Source: Chloroflexota bacterium (GTDB lineage Bacteria; Chloroflexota; Limnocylindria; P2-11E). From it: 10,159 nucleotides of DNA. Position numbers and translations under genes: made by a program. The notes under the pieces were generated by a model. That model searched no databases, was not told the DNA's origin, and worked only from the letters and a program-made list of their open reading frames with translations. Shown piece by piece: positions 1 to 5,935 of the stretch (positions are counted from its first letter, which is position 1; every line of letters begins with the position of its first letter). The stretch spans positions 1-10,159 of the forward strand of contig JACDAF010000335.1 in NCBI GenBank assembly GCA_013695575.1, read 5' to 3'.

Positions 1-596
1 GCGAACGCCAGGAACGCGAACACGCATAGGCCGCCAGCAAGCCCATCGAGCCCGTCGGTGAGATTCACGGCGTTCGACATCGCGATGATCGCGAACACGG
101 CGAGCGCCACGAACAGCACGGCTCCGATCTCGAGCTCGCCGAACACCGGCAGGTACACCCCGGTCACGCCGAAGTGCCGCTGGATGTAGAGCGCACCGGC
201 CACGCCGACGATCAGCTGCCAGACGAGCTTGTGCCGGCCGCGGATCCCGAACCCGTGCGCGACGTTCACGTAGTCGTCGATCGCGCCGAGGAGCCCCACG
301 CCGACGAGGGCACCGATCGGCACGATCGTTTGCGCGACGTACTCGCCACGCTCATCACCCTGGAGGACGGCGAAGATCGTCGCCCAGATGAGGGCGACGA
401 CGCCGATCGGGAGGATCCCACCCATCGTGAGCAGCCCCTGCTTCGCGTAGTGCGATTGCGGACCCTCGCGGCGGATCTGCTTGCCGACGCGGAAGTAGCG
501 GAGCGCCGCGATGAAGGGGCGGGCCAGCACGAGGCCGAGCACGAACGCGAAGAGCAGGATCCCGAGAGCGAAAATGCCCCCGGTGCGGGCATCCAT
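1..596 (-). CDS. mraY: Phospho-N-acetylmuramoyl-pentapeptide-transferase, N-terminal part (runs off window)
   Basis: MraY is an integral membrane enzyme that transfers phospho-MurNAc-pentapeptide from UDP to undecaprenyl phosphate, giving lipid I. Only the first 198 codons are inside the window; family members are about 320-360 residues. Visible landmarks are an N-terminal membrane segment (about 8-26), TMGG at 57-60, the paired aspartates in GAIDDY (D107, D108), which match the family's catalytic/Mg-binding DD, and NAVNLTDGLDGLAGG at 175-189. Further hydrophobic segments lie at about 61-78, 91-106, 125-138 and 158-173. Oddity: the usual GTPTMGG motif reads GLLTMGG (54-60). The ATG shares its A with the murF TGA stop (TGATG), so translation is probably coupled to murF. 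No clear SD precedes it. The identity is secure from motifs and position; the C-terminal half, with the third catalytic aspartate, is not visible. Confidence 0.96.
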   Translation of the reverse strand, partial: MDARTGGIFALGILLFAFVLGLVLARPFIAALRYFRVGKQIRREGPQSHYAKQGLLTMGGILPIGVVALIWATIFAVLQGDERGEYVAQTIVPIGALVGVGLLGAIDDYVNVAHGFGIRGRHKLVWQLIVGVAGALYIQRHFGVTGVYLPVFGELEIGAVLFVALAVFAIIAMSNAVNLTDGLDGLAGGLCVFAFLAF

Positions 597-1972
597 CAGG
601 CCACGTTCGGCCCGACGAGGGCGTCGGCAAGCTGGTCCAGCGCGAGCGCCCTCGAGCCCTTCACCAGGACGGTGTCGCCGTCCCGCAGCTCGCGGCGAAG
701 GAGCACCAGCGCCTCCGCCCCGTCGGCGACCGCGTGCGCCGCGCGGTGCCCGGCGGCGCGGGCCGCGGAGACGATGGTCGCGGCCAGCTCGCCGACTCCG
801 ATGACCAGGTCCGCTGAAGCAGCCGCGTCGCGCCCGACGTCCTCGTGTGCATCGGCGGAGAGCGTGCCGAGCTCGCGCATGTCACCGAGCACAGCGACGC
901 GCCGTCCTCGCACGTCGCGCAGCAGGGTGAGGGCCGCGTGCACGGCGGCGGGGCTCGCGTTGTACGAATCGTCGATGACGGTGACGGCCGCACCGCGACG
1001 GACGCTCATCCGATGCGCGGGTGGTTCCAGCGTTCCCAGCGAGAGCGCCGCCTCGTCGAGGGGCACGCCGAGCGCGATGGCGACGCCGATCGCGGCGAGC
1101 GACACGCTGACGAGATGTCGCCCCGGGAGCGGCAGCCAGGCGACGGCGCTGGCGCCTTCGTACGTCACCGTGAACGACAGCCCGTCGAGCCCGCGGGTGT
1201 CCACGTCGCTCGCGCGCAGTGCGGCATCGGCGGACTCACCGAAAAGCACCACCCGGGCGCGCGTCAGCGGCGCGAGTCCCCGGACGCGCGCATCATCGGC
1301 GTTCAGCAGCGCCGTCCCATCCGGCGGCAGCGACTCGATGAGCTCTGCCTTGCCGCGTGCGATCGCGTCGACGCTGGGCGTCCGGGAGAAGTGGACCGGC
1401 CGGTCCGGAATCGTCGTGATCACGCCGACGCTCGGGCGCGCCAGCCGGCAGAGGTCCGCGATCTCCCCGGGGACGTAGAAGCCCAGCTCGAGGACCGCGA
1501 CCTCGTGCGTCGGCTCCAGCAGCAGGAGCGTGAGCGGGACCCCGATCTCGTTGTTGTACGAGGCTGCCGGGCTGAGGACGCGGAAGCGGGCACCCAGGGT
1601 CGCCGCAGTGGCCTGCTTCGTGGTCGTCTTGCCCGCGTTCCCGGTGATGCCCACGACCGGTATCGGGTACGCGTCGCGCTGCGCCTCGGCGACACGTCGC
1701 AACGCGTGGCGCACGTCCGCGACCTCGATGAGCAGCGCGTCATCGGGAACGCCGGCCGGGATGCGCTCGATGACCGCGCCGCGGCATCCGCCGGCGATGG
1801 CGTCGCCGGCGAAGTCATGCCCGTCACGCTGATCGCGGAGCGCGAAGAAGAGCGATCCCGGCACGGCGATGCGCGAGTCGAAGGCCCCGCCGCTGAACGT
1901 CGTCTGCCCGTCCGCGCTGCCGCGGACGACCCGTCCGCCGGTCGCCTGGAGCAGCCGTTCGAGCGTGAACAC
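596..1972 (-). CDS. murF: UDP-N-acetylmuramoyl-tripeptide--D-alanyl-D-alanine ligase
   Basis: MurF is the cytoplasmic Mur ligase that adds D-Ala-D-Ala to UDP-MurNAc-tripeptide using ATP, the last soluble step before MraY. The 458-residue length is normal. The N-terminal substrate domain (about 1-100) has FDSR at 31-34. The central ATPase has P-loop GITGNAGKTTTK at 108-119 (the family usually has S-N or similar where N-A stands), NNEIGVPLTLL at 140-150, H194, and K208 in RGKAELIE, the likely carbamylated lysine. The C-terminal domain has HRM at 320-322, DDSYNASP at 334-341, AVLGDMRELG at 360-369 and VLVKGSR at 435-441. The start is GTG at 1972: an in-frame TAG lies only five codons upstream and no other start lies between, so the N-terminus is fixed. 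No SD is visible; a TAGCAT hexamer ends 9 bases before the GTG, suggesting a leaderless transcript. It follows ftsI directly, with no murE between them. Confidence 0.97.
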   Translation of the reverse strand: MFTLERLLQATGGRVVRGSADGQTTFSGGAFDSRIAVPGSLFFALRDQRDGHDFAGDAIAGGCRGAVIERIPAGVPDDALLIEVADVRHALRRVAEAQRDAYPIPVVGITGNAGKTTTKQATAATLGARFRVLSPAASYNNEIGVPLTLLLLEPTHEVAVLELGFYVPGEIADLCRLARPSVGVITTIPDRPVHFSRTPSVDAIARGKAELIESLPPDGTALLNADDARVRGLAPLTRARVVLFGESADAALRASDVDTRGLDGLSFTVTYEGASAVAWLPLPGRHLVSVSLAAIGVAIALGVPLDEAALSLGTLEPPAHRMSVRRGAAVTVIDDSYNASPAAVHAALTLLRDVRGRRVAVLGDMRELGTLSADAHEDVGRDAAASADLVIGVGELAATIVSAARAAGHRAAHAVADGAEALVLLRRELRDGDTVLVKGSRALALDQLADALVGPNVA

Positions 1973-1981
1973 GTGCTCGCA

Positions 1982-2012
1982 ATGCTAGTGGCGTGTGCAG
2001 CGACGGTGGCAA
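1982..2012 (-). promoter_or_regulatory. Candidate internal promoter for murF-mraY with TAGCAT -10-like box
   Basis: On the minus strand TAGCAT (1987-1982) fits the TANNNT -10 pattern and ends 9 bases before the murF GTG. TTGCCA (2012-2007) resembles a -35 box but at a long 19-base spacing. The core ACACGCCACTAGCAT (1996-1982) recurs exactly at 9463-9449 in front of the peptidase gene. Both genes lack an SD, so a promoter that starts transcripts at or next to the start codon is a reasonable inference. The TAG in the box also closes the murF frame upstream. A plain dispersed repeat is the alternative. The rest of the 79-base ftsI-murF gap shows nothing clear. Confidence 0.45.
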
Positions 2013-2051
2013 GCCGTTTCCGGTGCACGACCCTCGATGAGGACCGCGGGG

Positions 2052-3731
2052 CTAAGGCTTGCGATCCGGCTGGACTCGCGCCGTGCGCAGCGCGTCCAGC
2101 GCGAGACCCTTGAACGCGTTCGTCGCGGTGAGCGTGCCGAGCAGGCGTGATTTCGGCCGCTCGAGGACGACCACCGCTACGAAGGCCGGATCCTTCGCCG
2201 GCGCGAACCCCGCGAACGAGCTGATGTACTCATCACTCTCGTACGAGCCCGACTTGTCCGGGATCTGCGCGGTCCCCGTCTTGCCTGCGACGCTGAAGGC
2301 GGAGAGCTGAGCGTTCTTCGCGAGCCCGTTGTCGATCGTCGAGGTGAGCATGTCCCGCATCAGCGTGGCCGTCTCCGGCGAGACGACCCGCCGGACGGCG
2401 ACCGGCGCGGTGCGGTGCTCCCCATCCGCGTCGCGCCGGCTCGCCACGACGTAGGGGCGGTAGAGTATCCCGCCGTTCGCCAGCGCCGCGTACGCCGCGG
2501 CGAGCTGGAGGGGTGTCGCAGCGAGCCCCTGCCCGAACGCCGCCGTGCCGACGTCGACCGGGTACCACTCCGCCAGCGGCCGTACGGAGCCCGGTTGCTC
2601 ACCCGTGACGTCGGCCCCCGTGGGGGCTCCGAAGCCGAAGCTCCTGAGCGCGGCGTGAAGCCGCTCGGCGCCGAGCTTGCTGCCCACGAACACCGCGCCC
2701 GCGTTCGCCGAGCGCTCGAGTATCTGCGTGACGGTCGTCGGACCCCAGGCGCGGCCGAGCGCGTTGTTGAGCCGGCGACCACCGATCATGGCGAAGCCGA
2801 CATCGTTGTAAGTCGTGCTCGGCGTCACGAGGCCGTGCTCGAGTGCGGCCGCGATCGTGAAGGCCTTCATCGTCGAGCCTGGCTCGTAGGTCCACGAGAC
2901 CGCGCGGTCACGGAGCGCTTCCAGGTCGGTCACCGCCACGGCCGACGGGTCGAACGACGGCGCCGACGCGAGCGCGAGGATCGCGCCGTCCTTCGGATCG
3001 AGGACGACGATGCATCCGCCGGTGGCCTTCTCCTTCTCGATCGCCAGCCGAAGCTCGCGCTCGGCCGCCGTCTGGACGACGAGGTCGATCGTGAGCGTGA
3101 GGTCCGCCCCGTCGCGCGACGGGAGCGCCTGGCGGAGCCCGACGGGCACCGCGCGATCGCGGGAGTCGCGCTCCACCACGAGACGTCCCGGGATGCCTCG
3201 CAGCACCGCGTCGTGTGCGCCCTCCACGCCGTATTGCCCGTCCCCCTCGTCATTCACGAAACCAAGGACGTGAGCGGCGACCGTATCGTTCGGGTACATG
3301 CGCTTCGGCTCCGTCTCGAAGCCGAGACCTGGGATGCCGAGCTTGTCGACCGCTGCCGCTGCGCTCTCGGGCAGCCTGCGGTGGATGAAGATCCACTCGG
3401 CACCGGACTCGAGGCGTGCGCGTATCCCGGCGGGATCGCGACCGAGCAGGACCCCGAGGGCTTTCGCGGCGGCCGCCTTGTCAGGTATGCGTGATGGGAT
3501 GGCATAGAGCGAGCGGAGCCCGACCGTCGTGGCCAGGATCGCGCCGTTCCGGTCTCGTATCACCCCGCGGGTCGCGGGCATGACCAGGTCGCTGCGTACC
3601 TGACCGAGGGCAGGTCCGAGCAGGTCGGTACGCATAGCGATCTGCCAATAGGCCAGCTTTCCCGCGAGGAGCAGGGAGGCGATCGCGAAGAAGGCGAAGA
3701 GGACGCGAAGCCGCGCGTGCGAGACCGGCAT
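2052..3731 (-). CDS. ftsI: Septal peptidoglycan transpeptidase, class B penicillin-binding protein (FtsI/PBP3-like)
   Basis: FtsI cross-links septal peptidoglycan as a D,D-transpeptidase held in the membrane by one N-terminal segment, working with FtsW in the divisome. The 559-residue protein has a short basic N-terminus, a membrane anchor at about 8-31, then the dimerisation/pedestal domain with TRGVIRDRNG at 54-63 and YGVEGAHD at 167-174. The transpeptidase domain carries all three active-site motifs: S286-T-M-K289 (within YEPGSTMK), S341-A-N343, and K484-T-G486. FGQGLAATPLQLAAAY at 399-414 is typical of the family. No PASTA repeats follow; the protein ends about 70 residues after KTG. The ATG has a strong purine-rich SD supplied by an adjacent repeat element. 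It sits between the ftsL-like gene and murF, the classic dcw position. Confusion with an elongation-type PBP2 is unlikely given the neighbours. Confidence 0.95.
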   Translation of the reverse strand: MPVSHARLRVLFAFFAIASLLLAGKLAYWQIAMRTDLLGPALGQVRSDLVMPATRGVIRDRNGAILATTVGLRSLYAIPSRIPDKAAAAKALGVLLGRDPAGIRARLESGAEWIFIHRRLPESAAAAVDKLGIPGLGFETEPKRMYPNDTVAAHVLGFVNDEGDGQYGVEGAHDAVLRGIPGRLVVERDSRDRAVPVGLRQALPSRDGADLTLTIDLVVQTAAERELRLAIEKEKATGGCIVVLDPKDGAILALASAPSFDPSAVAVTDLEALRDRAVSWTYEPGSTMKAFTIAAALEHGLVTPSTTYNDVGFAMIGGRRLNNALGRAWGPTTVTQILERSANAGAVFVGSKLGAERLHAALRSFGFGAPTGADVTGEQPGSVRPLAEWYPVDVGTAAFGQGLAATPLQLAAAYAALANGGILYRPYVVASRRDADGEHRTAPVAVRRVVSPETATLMRDMLTSTIDNGLAKNAQLSAFSVAGKTGTAQIPDKSGSYESDEYISSFAGFAPAKDPAFVAVVVLERPKSRLLGTLTATNAFKGLALDALRTARVQPDRKP

Positions 3732-3745
3732 CCTTCCCCCTTCCC
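3732..3745 (-). promoter_or_regulatory. Ribosome-binding region of ftsI
   Basis: The minus strand reads GGGAAGGGGGAAGG up to the base before the ATG. The GGGAAGGGGG part is at workable SD spacing and fixes the ATG at 3731 as the start. The purine run is largely the 3' end of the repeat copy at 3735-3772, so that element provides the translation signal of this gene. Confidence 0.7.
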
Positions 3746-3772
3746 TCGGTCGGGCACGGCCCTCCCTCGGTG
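3735..3772 (-). repeat. Short GC-rich dispersed repeat, copy 1 (ftsI leader)
   Basis: This 38-base stretch aligns with 8784-8819 inside the peptidase gene. The first 21 plus-strand bases differ at one position. Then comes a variable three-base loop (acg against gta), a shared GCCCT, and related ends separated by a two-base gap. On the minus strand AGGGC-CGT-GCCC can fold as a small hairpin, and the loop is exactly where the copies diverge. The direct heptamer CCGAGGG occurs twice in this copy. It ends next to the ftsI ATG. The family is not recognised. Confidence 0.6.
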
Positions 3773-3786
3773 AACCTTCTTCTACT

Positions 3787-3802
3787 CCGCCGGCCCGCCG
3801 GC
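3787..3802. repeat. Tandem 8-base GC repeat in the ftsL-ftsI gap
   Basis: CCGCCGGC occurs twice in tandem on the plus strand (3787-3794 and 3795-3802). Because GCCGGC is self-complementary, the block can also fold as a short GC hairpin in the transcript between the ftsL-like gene and ftsI. No U-run follows, so it is not a convincing terminator. A role in mRNA structure is possible but unproven. Confidence 0.4.
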
Positions 3803-3826
3803 TCCGCTCAGGAGGGGCGGGTCTGT

Positions 3827-4222
3827 CTACTTCCTGGCGGCGAGCTCCACTGCGTTCATCACCCGCACGTGCCCGACGCGGGCGAGACCCAGACGCGCCG
3901 CCTGCGCCTCGATGCGCGCGGGCGCGTCGAGCTTCGCGAGCTGCACGTCGAGGAGCGCCGACTGGCGGCGGAGCTCGTCACGGTGCGCTTCGAGGCGTTG
4001 CATCTCGTACCCATGCGCCGACACGCCGGTGATCTGCCCGAGGTACAGCAGCGCGAGGAGGAACCCGGCCGCGATAGCGGCGGCTGTCACGCCGAACGTG
4101 CGGATCTCCCAGGTCACGGTCTCATGTGCGCGCGCGCGCGCCGCAGGCCGCGCCGCAGCCTGCCCTCGACGGGGAGCGGCCGGACGCGCCGACGGGCGGG
4201 GAGCCGGGCGTCGCGTCGCCAT
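3827..4222 (-). CDS. ftsL: FtsL-like cell division protein (septum formation initiator family)
   Basis: This 131-residue bitopic protein fits FtsL by architecture and position, since primary sequence in this family is poorly conserved. Residues 1-34 form an Ala/Pro/Arg-rich basic cytoplasmic tail of low complexity. Residues about 43-68 are one membrane segment. About 72-100 is a charged, heptad-like coiled-coil region, followed by an extracellular tail with RIEAQAARLGLARVG (103-117), resembling the typical FtsL/DivIC C-terminal pattern of a helix then a short hydrophobic strand. The expected role is bridging FtsB/DivIC and activating FtsW-FtsI. It lies 71 bases after rsmH and before ftsI, the usual ftsL slot. 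The ATG at 4222 is the only standard start in frame; no SD is evident in the GC-rich gap. DivIC/FtsB is an alternative name for the same fold. Confidence 0.82.
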   Translation of the reverse strand: MATRRPAPRPSARPAAPRRGQAAARPAARARAHETVTWEIRTFGVTAAAIAAGFLLALLYLGQITGVSAHGYEMQRLEAHRDELRRQSALLDVQLAKLDAPARIEAQAARLGLARVGHVRVMNAVELAARK

Positions 4223-4293
4223 GCTGCGCGTCGGCGCGCGACGCGTGGGCGGCTGCGCGCGCCCTCGGCTCGGGTACAGCGAGAGGGACGAGA

Positions 4294-5271
4294 TCAGGAG
4301 AGCTTCTCCGCGATGCGAAGCCGTGCGCTGCGGGCGCGCGGGTTGCGAGCGACTTCGTCGGCTTCCGCGGTGAGCGGCCGCCGAGTGATCACACGCAGAC
4401 CCGCGCGATGCCCGCAGACGCAGGTGGGGAGGTGGGGAGGACAGATGCAGTCGCGCGACTCCCGGACGAAGAACTGCTTCACCGTCCGGTCTTCGAGCGA
4501 GTGGAACGAGATCACCGCGAGCCGCCCACCGGGCCGAAGGAGGCGCACCGCGCCTTCGAGCCCCCGCGCGAGGTTGTCGAGCTCGCCGTTGACCGCCATC
4601 CGAAGCGCCTGGAAGACCTGCGTCGCCGGGTCGATGGACCTCGGGCGGCGGGTCTTCACGCCGGCGACGAAGCGCCCGAGCTCGTCCGCGGTCGCGAATG
4701 GCTCGCGGGCGCGGCGCCGCACGATCGCGCTCGCGATCCGCGCGGCCTCGGGCTCATCGCCGAGCTCACGGAACATGCGCCGGAGCTCGTCCACCGGCGA
4801 TGTGTTCACGAGGTCCGCCGCCGTGGTGCCGAGGTCCGGGTCTGCGCGCATGTCCAGGGGTCCGCCGGAGCGGAAGCTGAACCCGCGCGCGTCGTCCGCG
4901 AGCTGGATGGATGAGAGGCCCAGGTCGAACAGGGCGCCGTCGAGCGCCCCGAAGCCGTGCTCGCCGGCCACGCTGTCACACCGGGCGAAGTTCGCGCGGG
5001 CGAGGACGAGCCGCTCGCCGAAACGCCCCAGCTGCCGGCGTGCGACCTCCAGCGCGGCAGGGTCGCGGTCGAGCCCGAGGAGGCGGCCCAACGGGGCGGT
5101 CCGATCAAGGATGGCGGCCGCGTGGCCTCCCGCGCCGACCGTGGCGTCAAGGAACCGAACGACAGCGCCCGCTTCGGCCCGCAGTGCCGCGGGGACCCCT
5201 GCACCCGCAAGCTGGACGAGTACTTCAGCGAGGAGGACCGGCTCATGAGGCCTCCCACCGCTAGATCCCAA
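4294..5271 (-). CDS. rsmH: 16S rRNA (cytosine(1402)-N(4))-methyltransferase
   Basis: RsmH (MraW) uses S-adenosylmethionine to methylate N4 of C1402 in the ribosomal P site. The 325-residue protein shows the family pattern in order: HEPVLLAEVL at 9-18, SAM-binding DATVGAGGH at 42-50, GLDRDPAAL at 66-74, FDLGLSS at 115-121, GPLDMR at 137-142, DPATQVFQALRMAVN at 214-228, VISFHSLEDR at 253-262, a four-cysteine cluster (C275, C277, C284, C286) and NPRARSARLRIAEK at 310-323. The start is inferred as TTG at 5271: no ATG or GTG is in frame before the conserved HEPVLL, so the gene overlaps the end of mraZ by 11 bases. GAAGGA lies just upstream but unusually close to this TTG. The overlap suggests translational coupling to mraZ, its standard neighbour. 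Confidence 0.96.
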   Translation of the reverse strand: MGSSGGRPHEPVLLAEVLVQLAGAGVPAALRAEAGAVVRFLDATVGAGGHAAAILDRTAPLGRLLGLDRDPAALEVARRQLGRFGERLVLARANFARCDSVAGEHGFGALDGALFDLGLSSIQLADDARGFSFRSGGPLDMRADPDLGTTAADLVNTSPVDELRRMFRELGDEPEAARIASAIVRRRAREPFATADELGRFVAGVKTRRPRSIDPATQVFQALRMAVNGELDNLARGLEGAVRLLRPGGRLAVISFHSLEDRTVKQFFVRESRDCICPPHLPTCVCGHRAGLRVITRRPLTAEADEVARNPRARSARLRIAEKLS

Positions 5272-5692
5272 GGTCCTTCAGGGTCTCGCCGATGGAGCGC
5301 TCCACCTCACCGAGGTGAGTGCGCCACCGCACGGGTTGCCAGACCTCGAGGTTCCGCGAGACGCCGACGACGACGGCCTCGTCGGTCAGGCCTGCCCAGT
5401 CGCGCAGGTGCTGCGGGATGACGATCCGGCCCTGCCCGTCCGGGTCCGCCTCATGCGCGCTCGCGACGAGGAATCGCTGGAATCGCACGACGGCTGGGTC
5501 CGTTCGGGGCCGTGTGGCGATGGCGGCGTTCAGGGACTCCCACTCCGGAGCCGGGAAGAGGGCCAGGCACTCGGGGTCCCAGCGCGTCACGACCGCTCCT
5601 TCCTTGAAGCGAGGCCGGAACTTTGCGGGGATCGCCAGCCGACCCTTCTCGTCCAGCTGGTGTGCGAACTCGCCGGCGAAGATGCTTTCCAC
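5261..5692 (-). CDS. mraZ: Transcriptional regulator MraZ of the dcw cluster
   Basis: MraZ is a DNA-binding protein of the AbrB/SpoVT superfamily that in studied bacteria assembles as a ring and controls the dcw operon, including itself, through direct repeats upstream. The 143-residue length is standard. The two duplicated half-domains each carry the signature: DEKGRLAIPAKFR at 14-26 and DGQGRIVIPQHLR at 85-97. The start is GTG at 5692, giving MESIFAGEFAHQLDEKGR; this puts the first strand at the very N-terminus as in other MraZ proteins, and GGAAGGG lies just upstream. A longer reading from TTG at 5782 stays open, but that TTG is the first part of the -35 box and the added residues have no family counterpart. 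First gene of the dcw cluster, overlapping rsmH by 11 bases. Confidence 0.95.
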   Translation of the reverse strand: MESIFAGEFAHQLDEKGRLAIPAKFRPRFKEGAVVTRWDPECLALFPAPEWESLNAAIATRPRTDPAVVRFQRFLVASAHEADPDGQGRIVIPQHLRDWAGLTDEAVVVGVSRNLEVWQPVRWRTHLGEVERSIGETLKDLGI

Positions 5693-5695
5693 TGA

Positions 5696-5702
5696 CCCTT
5701 CC
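5696..5702 (-). promoter_or_regulatory. Shine-Dalgarno of mraZ
   Basis: GGAAGGG on the minus strand ends three bases before the GTG at 5692. It supports the 143-residue MraZ start over the longer open frame. The spacing is a little short. Confidence 0.55.
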
Positions 5703-5719
5703 GACCGGAGGAGGTGGTT

Positions 5720-5745
5720 CCCCACCTTCCCCCACTGCTCACCAC
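5720..5745 (-). promoter_or_regulatory. MraZ operator: three GTGGNG boxes at 10-base spacing
   Basis: On the minus strand GTGGTG starts at 5745, GTGGGG at 5735 and GTGGGG at 5725, exactly one helical turn apart. MraZ is known to bind phased G-rich direct repeats upstream of its own gene, so this is very probably its binding site. The boxes lie just downstream of the -10 box, around and after the expected transcription start, which suits repression. A further GTGGGG begins at 5766 within the -35/-10 spacer, 21 bases upstream of the first box. Confidence 0.8.
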
Positions 5746-5753
5746 GCAGTGGG
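5731..5753. repeat. Perfect 8-bp inverted repeat across the MraZ operator
   Basis: CCCACTGC (5731-5738) and GCAGTGGG (5746-5753) are exact inverted copies around a 7-base centre. The repeat begins two bases after the -10 box and overlaps two MraZ boxes. The expected transcription start falls inside it, so a full RNA hairpin is unlikely. A second protein-binding site, or a side effect of the G-rich boxes, are the options. Confidence 0.55.
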
Positions 5754-5754
5754 C

Positions 5755-5782
5755 AACTTACCCCACCATGGTTCGCTGTCAA
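5755..5782 (-). promoter_or_regulatory. Promoter of the dcw cluster
   Basis: The minus strand has a perfect -35 TTGACA (5782-5777), a 16-base spacer and TAAGTT (5760-5755), which fits the TANNNT -10 pattern. A short AT-rich patch (GAAAATT) lies upstream of the -35. The predicted start is near 5748, giving a leader of about 55 bases before mraZ that contains the MraZ boxes. It is the best sigma-70-type promoter in the window. Confidence 0.75.
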
Positions 5783-5935
5783 GGGGGTAAGCGGGGAATT
5801 TTCAGGGGAGTTGCTCGCGGCTCGCGGTCCGATGGCGCGATGGTCACGTAGCGGGTGGCGACGATCGTGACGACTCGCCGCTTCGTCGGCTCGACCGTCC
5901 GGGGCCGCGACCCCAGGCCGCTTCGACCCCTGGCG
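5783..5935 (-). other. Non-coding stretch between fabH stop and dcw promoter
   Basis: This holds no credible gene. Directly after fabH there are short GC-rich inverted repeats, GGGG-N6-CCCC (5901-5914) and CCAGG-N11-CCTGG (5913-5933). They could slow or stop transcription of the upstream genes but have no U-run. Nothing else stands out. Confidence 0.35.

Noticed and set aside
174..2113. Long plus-strand open frames opposite mraY and murF.
   Set aside because: They are antisense to clearly identified genes, low in complexity (Arg/Ala/Ser-rich), and arise because high-GC DNA has few stop codons.
4124..4141. 18-base alternating purine-pyrimidine tract, possibly Z-DNA forming.
   Set aside because: It lies in the Arg/Ala-rich tail of the FtsL-like protein and is explained by GCG/CGC codons in a high-GC genome.
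5693..5782. A 30-residue N-terminal extension of MraZ from TTG at 5782.
   Set aside because: It would translate the promoter and operator, and it breaks the typical N-terminus of the family. GTG at 5692 has an SD.
5901..5933. Possible Rho-independent terminator after fabH.
   Set aside because: The stems are only 4-5 bp and no U-run follows on the minus strand.
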